Shown in pieces: positions 25,551 to 33,430 of a stretch of 64,000 nt of DNA (its first letter is position 1; each line of letters begins with the position of its first letter). The stretch comes from AP-15 sp963755435. GTDB taxonomy: Bacteria > Pseudomonadota > Alphaproteobacteria > ATCC43930 > CGMCC-115725. The notes under the pieces are model-generated. The model was not told where the DNA came from. It did not search any database and worked only from the letters and a program-made list of their open reading frames with translations. The stretch spans positions 186,001-250,000 of the forward strand of contig CAVWJX010000005.1 of the NCBI GenBank assembly GCA_963755435.1, given 5' to 3'. Both the position numbers and the translations under genes were made by a program.

Positions 25551-26889
25551 TCAGAACCCGCGCTTCTCGAAAAAGCGATTTTCGGGGCGCGGGAGGCCGA
25601 GGTTTTCGCGCAAGGTTTGGCCTTCGTATTCGCGGCGGAAGAGACTGCGTCGCTGCAATTCGGGGACGACGCGGTCGACGAAGTCGTCGAGGCCGCCCGG
25701 AACGTAGGGAAACATGATGTTGAACCCGTCGCAGGCGCGGCCCTCGAACCATTCCTCCATCTGGTCGGCGATCATCGAGGGCGTGCCGACCAGCGCGAGC
25801 CCGCCATAGCTGCCGGCGATGCGGGCCAGTTCACGCACCGAGAGGTGGTCGCGCCGGGCGCGAGTCGATAACCCGCTGGCGGCCGCTCTTGCTGGCGTTC
25901 GATTCCGGGATCTCGGGCAACGGCCCGTCGAGGTCGAACCCCGAGGCGTCGTGGCCCAGCGCGATCGACAGCGAGGCGAGGCCGCTATCGGGGTGGACCA
26001 GGCTGTCGAGCAGCGCCCGCTTGCCGCGCGCCTCGGCGGCGGTGTCGCCGACCACAACGAGCGCGCCGGGCATGATCTTCATATGCTCGGGGTCGCGCCC
26101 GAGCGGCGCCATCCGCCCCTTGACGTCGGCATAAAACGCCTGCGCGTCGGCGAGATTGCCGCCGCTGGCAAAGATCACCTCGGCGGTCTCGGCGGCGAGC
26201 TGGCGCCCGGCTTCGGAGGCGCCGGCCTGGACGATGACCGGCCAGCCCTGGACCGGGCGGGCGATATTCAAGGGGCCGCGCACCGACAGGAACTCGCCCT
26301 CGTGATCGAGGACGTGCAGCCGTTCGGGGTCGAAATAGATGCCGCTCTCGACGTCGCGGATGAAGGCGTCGTCGGCCCAGCTGTCCCACAGCCCGGTCAC
26401 CACATCGAAAAATTCGCGCGCCCGGCGATAGCGCTCGCCATGCTCCATCGCCTCGGTCATGCCGAAATTGAGCGCCGCATCGGGGTTCGAGGTGGTGACG
26501 AGGTTCCACCCGGCGCGTCCGCCGCTCAAATGGTCGAGCGAGGCGAACCGGCGCGCGATCAGATAGGGCGGCTCGAAGGTGGTGGAGGCAGTGGCGATCA
26601 GCCCGAGATGCCGGGTCACCATCGCCAGCGCCGGCAGCAGCGTCAACGGGTCGAACGAGGTAACCGTGGCGCTGCGCTTCAACGCCGCCATCGGCATGTT
26701 CAAGACCGAGAGGTGGTCGGCCATGAACCAGGCGTCGAACCGGCCGCGCTCCAGGGTCTGCGCGAAGCGGACCAGGTGCGCCAGGTTGAAGTTGGCGTCG
26801 GGGGCAGCGCCCGGATAGCGCCACCACGCGGTGTGGATGCCGACCGGCCGCATAAAGGCGCCAAGACGCAATTGCCGCGCTGTGGTCAT
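25551..26889 (-). pseudogene. NtaA/SnaA/DszA-type flavin monooxygenase, frameshifted
   Basis: A luciferase-family monooxygenase of the nitrilotriacetate/dibenzothiophene-sulfone type, normally about 440-450 residues. The first 350 codons read in one frame (MTTARQLRLGAFMRPVGIHT, then FDAWFMADHLSVLNMP, LSGGRAGWNLVTTSNPDAAL, GWPVIVQAGASEAGRQLAA). After GRQRVID the frame breaks near 25850-25870. The family sequence (ARRDHLSVRELARIAGSYGG through GFNIMFPYVPGGLDDFVD) resumes in the next frame to the stop at 25551. Dropping a single base there restores a full-length protein. It is divergent from an intact paralogue at 27062. It is either a recent pseudogene or a sequencing error. Confidence 0.85.
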
Positions 26890-27061
26890 CGGTGCTGGCC
26901 CGCAGTTTATCGCTCGGCAATATAACCTCGCCGCATCGGCAAATCATGCCGATGGTGGTGCGGAGCGTCGAGGTTCGTGCCATTCTCCGATCGTGTCCCG
27001 GCATTGGCGATTCCGGCAGAGGCGGAGGTGCCAAACCCTGGCGAGAGGAGCGAGCTGAAGC

Positions 27062-28396
27062 ATGAGTGCGGCCCAGCGTCAGATGCATCTTGGCGTCTTC
27101 GTCCTCGGCACCGGCAATCATTCGGCCGGGTGGCGCTATCCGGGTGCCGCGGTCAGCAACCTCGATCTGGCGGTGACGCAGGAAATCGCCCGCATCGCCG
27201 AGCGCGGCAAGTTCGACCTCCTGTTCATCTCCGACGGGCTGGTCATGGATCCGGGCGACCATCCGTCGTTTCTGTGCCGGTTCGAGCCGACCACCCTGAT
27301 TTCGGCGCTCAGCGCCGCGACCCGGCATATCGGCCTCGGCGCCACGGTGTCGACCAGCTTTGCCGAACCCTATCACGTGGCCCGCACCTTCGCCTCGATC
27401 GACCATCTCTCGAACGGCCGGGCGGCATGGAACGTCGTCACCAGCTCGCTCGCCAAGGCGGCGCTCAATTTCAGCCGCGAACGGCACATGGAACATGAGC
27501 TGCGCTACGAAGTGGCCAACGAATTCGTCGATGTCGTGCGCGGGCTGTGGGATTGCTGGGACGATGGCGCGATCGTCGCCGACAAGGGCTCGGGCATCTA
27601 CATCGACCCGGCGCGGGTCCAGCCGTTGCACCACAAGGGGCGGTTCTTCCAGGTCGAGGGGCCGATCAACATCGCCCGCTCGCCGCAGGGCCACCCGGTC
27701 ATCATCCAGGCCGGCGGCTCGCCCTCCGGGCTCGATCTGGCGGCGCGCACCGCCGATGTGGTGTTTTCGGTGGTGCAGGAATTGGATAGCGCCAAGGCCG
27801 CCTATGCCGAACTGAAGGGGCGCATGGGCAAATACGGCCGCCCGCCCGAGGCGCTGGCGGTGCTGCCCGGGGTCATGCCGATCATCGGCCGGACCGAGGC
27901 CGAGGCCAGGGACAAGCTCTCCCTGCTGCAGAGCTGGCTGACCCCGAGCAACGCCGCGGTCCTGGTGTCGAGCCGGATCGGCTATGACGTCTCCGGCCAT
28001 CCGCTCGACGGGCCGGTGCCGGCGCCGCCGGCTGACGGCAACAGCCGCACCTTTTCGCGGGTGCTGTTCGAGACCGCGCGGCGCGAGCGGATGACCCTGC
28101 GCGACCTCTACAACCTGACCGCCGCGGCGCGCGGCCACTGGGTCGTCAGCGGCACCCCGCAGCGCATCGCCGACATCCTCGAAGAATGGTTCGCCGCCGG
28201 CGCGGCCGACGGGTTCAACATCCTGCCGCCCTACTTTCCCGGCGGCTTTGCCGATTTCGTCGACGAGGTCGTGCCGGAATTGCAGCGCCGCGGGCTCTAC
28301 CGCCGCGACTACAGCGGCACCTCGTTGCGCGACCATCTCGGCCTTGCCCGGGTCCCGGCGCCGGCCGTACGCAGCCGCGCCGTGGGTCAGGGGTGA
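27062..28396 (+). CDS. NtaA/SnaA/DszA-type FMN-dependent monooxygenase
   Basis: A 444-residue member of the two-component flavin monooxygenase branch. It needs reduced FMN from a separate reductase and typically attacks C-S or C-N bonds in chelators, sulfones or sulfonates. Landmarks are LGVFVLGTGNHSAGWRYPGA, FDLLFISDGLVMD, HLSNGRAAWNVVTSSLAKAA, NFSRERHMEHELRYEVANEF, SPQGHPVIIQAGGSPSGLDL and FNILPPYFPGGFADFVDEVV. No reductase gene is adjacent. It is divergent from the frameshifted paralogue, with 172 bp between starts. The substrate is unknown. Confidence 0.87.
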   Translation: MSAAQRQMHLGVFVLGTGNHSAGWRYPGAAVSNLDLAVTQEIARIAERGKFDLLFISDGLVMDPGDHPSFLCRFEPTTLISALSAATRHIGLGATVSTSFAEPYHVARTFASIDHLSNGRAAWNVVTSSLAKAALNFSRERHMEHELRYEVANEFVDVVRGLWDCWDDGAIVADKGSGIYIDPARVQPLHHKGRFFQVEGPINIARSPQGHPVIIQAGGSPSGLDLAARTADVVFSVVQELDSAKAAYAELKGRMGKYGRPPEALAVLPGVMPIIGRTEAEARDKLSLLQSWLTPSNAAVLVSSRIGYDVSGHPLDGPVPAPPADGNSRTFSRVLFETARRERMTLRDLYNLTAAARGHWVVSGTPQRIADILEEWFAAGAADGFNILPPYFPGGFADFVDEVVPELQRRGLYRRDYSGTSLRDHLGLARVPAPAVRSRAVGQG

Positions 28397-28515
28397 GCGC
28401 GATCGCGCTGCTGCCAACGCCGCGCTCGCTTCGGCCGATCGGCACCCACCAGCGCGTTGCCGCGGCCCCGCCGGAACGATACTCTCGGGCTTGAGGCGTT
28501 CGGGTGAGGCAGGAC

Positions 28516-28872
28516 ATGCGCGGGTGGGCGTTGCTGCTGGCGGTGTTGCTGCTGGCGGCGGGTTCGGGATCGGCCGGGGCGCTGGCCGCGAAGTCGGGCA
28601 ACCCGATGAACGACCGCCTGCTGGCGCTGCCGCCGGCTCGCCAAACCCAAGTGCTCGCCAGCAGCGTTCGCCACGGCTGCGTCGGCGTATCGGCGTTTCC
28701 GATGGGCGTGACCCACACCGGCAGGGCCAGGGGTGCGGCCTACTGGAGCGTGCGCTGCAAGAACGGCAAGAGCTATGTCGTGCAGATCGCCCCCGACAAA
28801 AAAGGCACCGAGATCGTCGCCGACTGCCAGGTGCTGAAGGGCACCGGCCGCGAATGCTTCAAAAAGTTCTGA
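28516..28872 (+). CDS. Hypothetical secreted protein
   Basis: A 118-residue protein with a clear signal peptide (LLLAVLLLAAGSGSAGALA) and a mature part of about 90 residues. Three cysteines (HGCVGV, SVRCKNGK, VADCQVL) plus a fourth near the end (RECFKKF) could form two disulfides. The segment VTHTGRARGAAYWSVRCKNG, followed by SYVVQIAPDK, suggests a small beta-rich domain, but I recognise no family. ATG 28516 is preferred over GTG 28504 because it places the signal at the N-terminus; an AGG is just upstream. Confidence 0.6.
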   Translation: MRGWALLLAVLLLAAGSGSAGALAAKSGNPMNDRLLALPPARQTQVLASSVRHGCVGVSAFPMGVTHTGRARGAAYWSVRCKNGKSYVVQIAPDKKGTEIVADCQVLKGTGRECFKKF

Positions 28873-28887
28873 ACCGGGGCGCGCCGC

Positions 28888-29070
28888 CTACCAGCGCATC
28901 GGCGTCGGGCAGATCGAGTACCACAGGCCGAGATTCTGCTGGCGCCAGTGCGGGTCGTTGCAGTTCTTGCGGACCATCGCTGCCGATTCGGTCGGGCCGG
29001 GCTGCGCCGTCGACGAACTCGAGCAGGCCGCCAGCGCCGCCGCCATGATGACCAGGATTGCTAATCTCAT
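28888..29070 (-). CDS. Small putative lipoprotein
   Basis: A 60-residue protein beginning MRLAILVIMAAALAACSSSS. The lipobox LAAC would make Cys16 the lipid-bearing residue. The mature part is about 45 residues (TAQPGPTESAAMVRKNCNDP, then HWRQQNLGLWYSICPTPMRW) with two further cysteines. GGGGAG precedes the ATG. Asp is not at +2, so sorting to the outer membrane by the Lol machinery is possible. It is convergent with the secreted protein gene ending at 28872. No family is recognised. Confidence 0.62.
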   Translation of the reverse strand: MRLAILVIMAAALAACSSSSTAQPGPTESAAMVRKNCNDPHWRQQNLGLWYSICPTPMRW

Positions 29071-29347
29071 CGGCGCTCCCCGTGGGTCGAGATTCGGGGC
29101 GGAACAGGATCGCTTTGGCCGGATCGCGATCGACCAACGCGACGGGTTGCGAGCTTCGAATCGGATTGTCTTCTGGCAAAAGCGGCGATTGCAAGGCGGG
29201 CTTGTGGCCCGAGCGGCCAAGTCCGCGGCCAGGCCCGCGGCACTCGCCGAGCGAGGCCGATGCGCGCGCCGCGCGGCCGATGTAATCTCGCGCTTGCGTG
29301 CCCGGCCGCTTGGCGCGGGCGAGACTGCGATGCGGGAGTAGAGCCTT

Positions 29348-30550
29348 ATGAAAAGCGACGACCGGCCGCGGAGTTATCGCAAAGATACGCTCTTGACCCA
29401 TCTGGGGCGCCACCCCGAGGCGCATCATGGTGCGGTCAACCCGCCCGTCTATCACGCCTCGACGATCCTGTCGGCGAACATGGCCGAGTGGGAGGCAAAG
29501 CGCGCGCCGGGCCAGCGCTTCGACGTCATCCGCTACGGCCTCTTGGGCACGCCGACCACCTTTGCCCTCGAGGAGGCGGTGGCGGCGATCGAGGGCGGCT
29601 ATCGCGCGATGCTGATGTCGTCCGGCCTCGCCGCGGTCACCGCACCGTTGCAGGCCTGCCTCAAATGCGGCGACCACGTGCTGATGGTCGATTCGGTCTA
29701 CGGGCCGGCGCGCAATTTCTGCGAGAAGGTGCTGACCCGCTGTGGCGTCGCCACGACCTATTACGATCCGCTGATCGGCGAGGGCATCGCCCGGCTGATG
29801 CGCCCCAACACCAAGGTCGTCTATGTCGAATCGCCGGGCTCGTTGACCTTCGAGGTGCAGGATGTACCGGCCATCGCCGAGGCGGCCCACGCCGCCGGCG
29901 CCAAGGTCCTGATGGACAACACCTGGGCCTCGCCGTGGCTGTTCCCGTCTTTCGCGCGTGGCGTCGACGTGTCGATCCATGCCGCGACCAAATACATCGT
30001 CGGCCATTCCGACGTGATGCTGGGGGCGGTCATCACCACCAAGGAGATGTACGAGCCGGTGCGCACCATGGCCGCCGATCTCGGCCATTGCGCCGGGCCG
30101 GACGACGTCTATCTGGCGCTGCGCGGCTTGCGCACCCTGAGCGTGCGGCTGGAACGCCACCAGAAGAACGCGCTCGAAGTCGCGCGCTGGCTGCAGACCC
30201 GGCCCGAAGTGTCGCGGGTGCTCTACCCGGCCTTGCCCGACGATCCGGGCCATGCCTTGTGGAAGCGCGATTTCCTCGGCGCCAGCGGGCTCTTCGGCGT
30301 GGTGCTGAAGCCGGCGCCCAAGGCGGCGGTCTATGCGCTGATCGACGCGCTCGACCTGTTCGGCATCGGCGCCAGCTGGGGCGGGTTCGAGAGCCTGATC
30401 CAGCCGACCACGCCAGGGCGCATCCGCAGCGCCACCAGCTGGGAGCCCGAAGGCCCGACCCTGCGCCTCCATATCGGCCTCGAAGACCCGCAGGATCTGA
30501 TCGAAGACCTCGAAGGCGGCTTCCACGCCCTGCGCAAAACCGCCGCCTAA
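29348..30550 (+). CDS. metC: Cystathionine beta-lyase
   Basis: A 400-residue PLP enzyme of the Cys/Met metabolism family that cleaves cystathionine to homocysteine, pyruvate and ammonia. The N-terminus DTLLTHLGRHPEAHHGAVNP, the FDVIRYGLLGTPTTFALEEA stretch, MLMSSGLAAVTAPLQACL and the PLP lysine K215 in HAATKYIVGHSDVM are typical of MetC. SWGGFESL and LRLHIGLEDPQDLIEDLEGG close the protein. The last 40 bp of coding sequence are duplicated at 32021-32063, beyond a low-GC nuclease gene. No SAM-type riboswitch was recognised in the 270 bp upstream. Confidence 0.93.
   Translation: MKSDDRPRSYRKDTLLTHLGRHPEAHHGAVNPPVYHASTILSANMAEWEAKRAPGQRFDVIRYGLLGTPTTFALEEAVAAIEGGYRAMLMSSGLAAVTAPLQACLKCGDHVLMVDSVYGPARNFCEKVLTRCGVATTYYDPLIGEGIARLMRPNTKVVYVESPGSLTFEVQDVPAIAEAAHAAGAKVLMDNTWASPWLFPSFARGVDVSIHAATKYIVGHSDVMLGAVITTKEMYEPVRTMAADLGHCAGPDDVYLALRGLRTLSVRLERHQKNALEVARWLQTRPEVSRVLYPALPDDPGHALWKRDFLGASGLFGVVLKPAPKAAVYALIDALDLFGIGASWGGFESLIQPTTPGRIRSATSWEPEGPTLRLHIGLEDPQDLIEDLEGGFHALRKTAA
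30498..30540 (+). repeat. Direct repeat, metC copy (43 bp)
   Basis: This segment of the metC 3' end recurs in the same orientation at 32021-32063 with 42 of 43 identities (T/G difference at position 34). The two copies bracket the low-GC DUF4268 gene. Confidence 0.93.
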
Positions 30551-30818
30551 GCCACAACCGTCCCGTTTTAGGAGACTTTGTGCAGGCGGGGTTGATCGCT
30601 TGCCGCCCTTGTCCGCGCGGCGCCGCGTAATTTTGAACCTATCTTTTGCAGCAGAAAAACCCAATGTTATCAATGCCGAGATTCTCAGCCGAAAGTGTTG
30701 AATTATGAACAGCCGGAGGCCGTTCGCACCTTCTCGTTGCGACCCGCGCCCGCTCTCCAGTTGGAAAAACTGCGTCTTAGTGACATAATCCGAAGGCCGC
30801 GCCGATCAGGGGGTGAAA

Positions 30819-31817
30819 ATGGAGAAACTTGGGCGTATCCAGCGCGTTGATTTGCGCTCCATATGGACTAGCGAGGATAAGCATTTTACCCCGTGGCTGG
30901 CAGAGCCAGAAAATCTTGAGGTATTGAGCGAAACCCTTGGCATTGACTTAGAGCTAGAGGCGCAAGAAAAAGATGTTGGCCCGTTTCGTGCAGATATTCT
31001 CTGCAAGAATACAGCAGAGAAAGATAGTTGGGTGCTCATCGAAAACCAAATTGAGAAAACCGACCACAAGCATCTTGGTCAATTGTTGACCTATGCCGCA
31101 GGGTTAAAAGCCAGTACCATTGTATGGATATCAGAAAAATTCTGTGAAGAACATCGGGCGGCTCTCGATTGGCTCAATCAGATGGCCGATAAATCTGCAC
31201 AATTTTTTGGCCTTGAAATTGAGCTTTGGCGAATTGGCAAATCACCGGCCGCGCCACGCTTTAACGTTGTCTGCCAGCCTAATGATTGGCAAACCACAGT
31301 CCGCCATGCGGCGGAAACCTTGGCCGATGACGAAGGAACCCCGTCGCAAAATCTACGTATCAAATATTGGACTGCGTTCCGCTCCTATTTGCAGGAACAA
31401 AAAAGCAAATTACGCCCGCAAAAACCATCCCGCGACCATTGGTATAGCTTCAGCATCGGCACCGCCCGCGCGCACACGGCGGCACTCATTATAACTCGGG
31501 ACAACAAAATCGGCGTCGAGCTGACAATCAACTCGGGCGATGCGAAAAAGCTCTTCAATGACCTTATCGCAGACAAGAACAGTGTCGAGACGATTGTAGG
31601 CTCACCGCTTGAGTGGCGCGAAATGCCCGACAGAAAGGCGTCTCGTGTTCTCCTGTATAGGTCTGTTGACCCCTATGACGAGAGCGATTGGGCACACCAG
31701 TTCGCATGGCTAAAAGATACGTTGGAAAAATTCGACAAGGCGTTTCGTCCCCTGTTTTCCAACATTCAAAATCTTGTGCCTGCGTCGCCGCCCGTTCTCT
31801 CGACTGAGGTCGCATAA
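30819..31817 (+). CDS. DUF4268 domain-containing protein, PD-(D/E)XK nuclease-like
   Basis: A 332-residue protein. The N-terminal half matches a restriction-endonuclease-like fold: GPFRADILCKN supplies the catalytic Asp strand and WVLIENQIEKTDHKHLGQLL the E-x-Q variant of the E-x-K strand. TYAAGLKASTIVWISEKFCE and HRAALDWLN follow. The C-terminal half (from about 180) is the DUF4268 domain (KYWTAFRSYLQEQ, WYSFSIG, RVLLYRSVDPYDESDW). Homologues often occur near restriction or defence genes, but the role is unproven. AGGGGG lies 5 nt before ATG 30819. Its codon use is AT-rich compared with all neighbours, pointing to recent transfer. Confidence 0.88.
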   Translation: MEKLGRIQRVDLRSIWTSEDKHFTPWLAEPENLEVLSETLGIDLELEAQEKDVGPFRADILCKNTAEKDSWVLIENQIEKTDHKHLGQLLTYAAGLKASTIVWISEKFCEEHRAALDWLNQMADKSAQFFGLEIELWRIGKSPAAPRFNVVCQPNDWQTTVRHAAETLADDEGTPSQNLRIKYWTAFRSYLQEQKSKLRPQKPSRDHWYSFSIGTARAHTAALIITRDNKIGVELTINSGDAKKLFNDLIADKNSVETIVGSPLEWREMPDRKASRVLLYRSVDPYDESDWAHQFAWLKDTLEKFDKAFRPLFSNIQNLVPASPPVLSTEVA

Positions 31818-32020
31818 ACTCCATTATGGAAAGCGAATCCGAAACATTCATAAGTCTATTATCGGGGCGGTAAATCCATTGGGGGCGGGTTATAGTATAG
31901 CGTGCTGCGGCGGAACCGCGCCTCGCAATTCGGCTTTGCCGTCGAGCGCGTGGGGTTGAGACCGGCTCGGGCGACCACGCTCCGACCCGGTGGCGGAGTG
32001 TTGTGAAATCGGCGGCACTT

Positions 32021-32063
32021 TGATCGAAGACCTCGAAGGCGGCTTCCACGCCCGGCGCAAAAC
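32021..32063 (+). repeat. Direct repeat, second copy of the metC 3' end (43 bp)
   Basis: 42 of 43 identities with 30498-30540. Weak resemblance to metC continues a few codons on either side, and both copies are followed within 20 bp by TAAGCC. Confidence 0.93.
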
Positions 32064-32192
32064 GCCGCTGCGGCGTAAGCCCCGAGACCAGGCAGCCCAC
32101 ACGCAATTGCCATAATCACATTATATTCTTGCCGGGATCGCTGTCCGCGAGCGGGGTGGAATGGGGTCGACGGAATTGGTGCCGCCTGATCC

Positions 32193-32213
32193 CCACCTGA
32201 TAATAACAGGTGG
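32193..32213. terminator. Hairpin downstream of the enolase-superfamily gene
   Basis: CCACCTG-ATAATAA-CAGGTGG forms a perfect 7-bp stem with a 7-nt loop, 52 bp beyond the stop of the minus-strand gene at 32265. There is no following T-run, so the terminator assignment is tentative. Confidence 0.4.
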
Positions 32214-32264
32214 AACAGGGGCGGCCGGGGCTATCGGTGCCCGCGCCGTGGGGCGCGCCGGGCG

Positions 32265-33365
32265 TCACCCGACCGCGAACCGCTTGATCGCGTCATCGCT
32301 GAATTTGAGGCCGAGGCCGGGGGCGGTCGGCATCGCCAGCAGGCCATTGTTCGGCACCGGAACCTCTTCCCACAACTGGAACAGACGCGGCATGTATTCG
32401 ACGGTCAGGCCATTTGGCACGGCGCCGACCAGATGGACATGGATCTCGGGCACGCCGTGGCTGACCACCGGCAGGTTGAACGCTTCGGCCATGCCGGCGA
32501 TCTTGAGCCACGGGGTGATCCCGCCCGAGCGCACCTGGTCGATCATCACAATATCGACCGAGCGGGCTTCGACCATGTGGCGGAACGGCACCATCCCCCA
32601 TAGGTACTCGCCGCCGGCGACCGGGGTCGACAATGCCGCGGCGACGCGCGCCAGCCCAGCATAGTCGTCATGCGTCGTCACGTCTTCGAGCCAAAAGAGG
32701 CCGACGCCGGCATCCTCGACCCGGCGGCCGATGTCGATCGCCTGCTCCGGCCGCCAGCGCTGGTTGATGTCGCACATCAGATCCATGTCGGGGCCGACCG
32801 CCTCTCTGATCAGCCGGGCCTGCTCGACCTCGCGCGCTGGCGAGGTAACGCCGGGCAATCCCAGCTGCATCTTGGCTTGGCGGTGGCCCTTTTCGCGCAG
32901 CCGCCCGGCGGCGGTGACCGCCTCGCCGAGCTTGAGGCCGCGGCGCAACGCCCCGCTGGCATAGGTCGCGATCTGGTCGCGCCCGCCGCCCAACAATTTC
33001 CACAATGGCAGGCCCGTGGCCTTGCCCTTGATGTCCCACATGGCGACGTCGATCGCCGACAGCGCCATCGTGAACATCCCGGCCGGCCCGGCCGAGACCG
33101 CCGCCGCGCGCAACTTTGCCGCCACCGCCTCGACCCGCATCGGGTCCTCGCCGATCGCCAATGCGCCGAGCTCGTCGACCGCATCGCGCAGGGTGCGGGT
33201 CAAGGCGCCGCCGAAATAGGTGACGCCGAGCCCCTCGATGCCCTCGTCGGTGCCGAGCCGCAGCCAGACGATCGGGTTCTTGGCGTTCGGGTTCTCCGAA
33301 AAGCCGGCGAGCGGCTCGTCATTGGGCAACGCCACGATGCCGGTCTCGATTTTGCTGATCTTCAT
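32265..33365 (-). CDS. Mandelate racemase/muconate lactonizing enzyme family protein
   Basis: A 366-residue enolase-superfamily enzyme that would abstract a proton alpha to a carboxylate, most likely a sugar-acid dehydratase or a racemase. The capping domain is N-terminal (MKISKIETGIVALPNDEPLA). Metal ligands are Asp in LMCDINQRW, Glu in LFWLEDVTTHDD and Glu in VAGGEYLWG. A general-acid/base His lies in VVSHGVPEIHVHL. The usual KxK motif after the second barrel strand appears as AKMQLG, with Lys then Gln. The ATG at 33365 has CGGAG 8 nt upstream. It lies next to the DUF4268 island and shares no operon with it. Confidence 0.88.
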   Translation of the reverse strand: MKISKIETGIVALPNDEPLAGFSENPNAKNPIVWLRLGTDEGIEGLGVTYFGGALTRTLRDAVDELGALAIGEDPMRVEAVAAKLRAAAVSAGPAGMFTMALSAIDVAMWDIKGKATGLPLWKLLGGGRDQIATYASGALRRGLKLGEAVTAAGRLREKGHRQAKMQLGLPGVTSPAREVEQARLIREAVGPDMDLMCDINQRWRPEQAIDIGRRVEDAGVGLFWLEDVTTHDDYAGLARVAAALSTPVAGGEYLWGMVPFRHMVEARSVDIVMIDQVRSGGITPWLKIAGMAEAFNLPVVSHGVPEIHVHLVGAVPNGLTVEYMPRLFQLWEEVPVPNNGLLAMPTAPGLGLKFSDDAIKRFAVG

Positions 33366-33430
33366 CTGCGGCTCCGGTGAATTGAGGCAAAAGAGGCGAA
33401 GCGCTGCGAACTCGCCCCGACCATAGCACG

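Larger units (their letters stand above)
30498..32063 (+). mobile_element. Candidate mini-island at the metC 3' end carrying a DUF4268 nuclease
   Basis: A 1.5-kb segment of clearly lower GC (27/60 GC at 30961-31020, against 41/60 at 30121-30180 inside metC) is bounded by 43-bp direct repeats of the metC 3' end. The intact gene keeps the left copy. This is the footprint expected when an element integrates at a gene 3' end and restores it, or when homologous DNA was exchanged. No integrase is present. Confidence 0.6.
31818..32264. other. 447-bp gap: right flank of the DUF4268 island with metC remnant
   Basis: Holds the last AT-rich island sequence (to about 31905), then GC-rich DNA with a degenerate metC 3' end. 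The frame from 32011 reads GGTLIEDLEGGFHARRKTP, against DLIEDLEGGFHALRKTAA in MetC. A hairpin is at 32193-32213. No intact gene is visible. Confidence 0.7.

Noticed and set aside
29140..29165. tRNA T-arm-like GCTTCGAATCGG sequence
   Set aside because: The flanking arms do not pair into a cloverleaf and no acceptor stem is present.
29076..29347. SAM-responsive riboswitch upstream of metC
   Set aside because: I could not find the conserved pseudoknot or stem pattern of alphaproteobacterial SAM riboswitches. A covariance-model search would decide.
30551..32264. Prophage or integrative element with recombinase
   Set aside because: No integrase, transposase or phage gene is present; only the DUF4268 gene and repeats support mobility.
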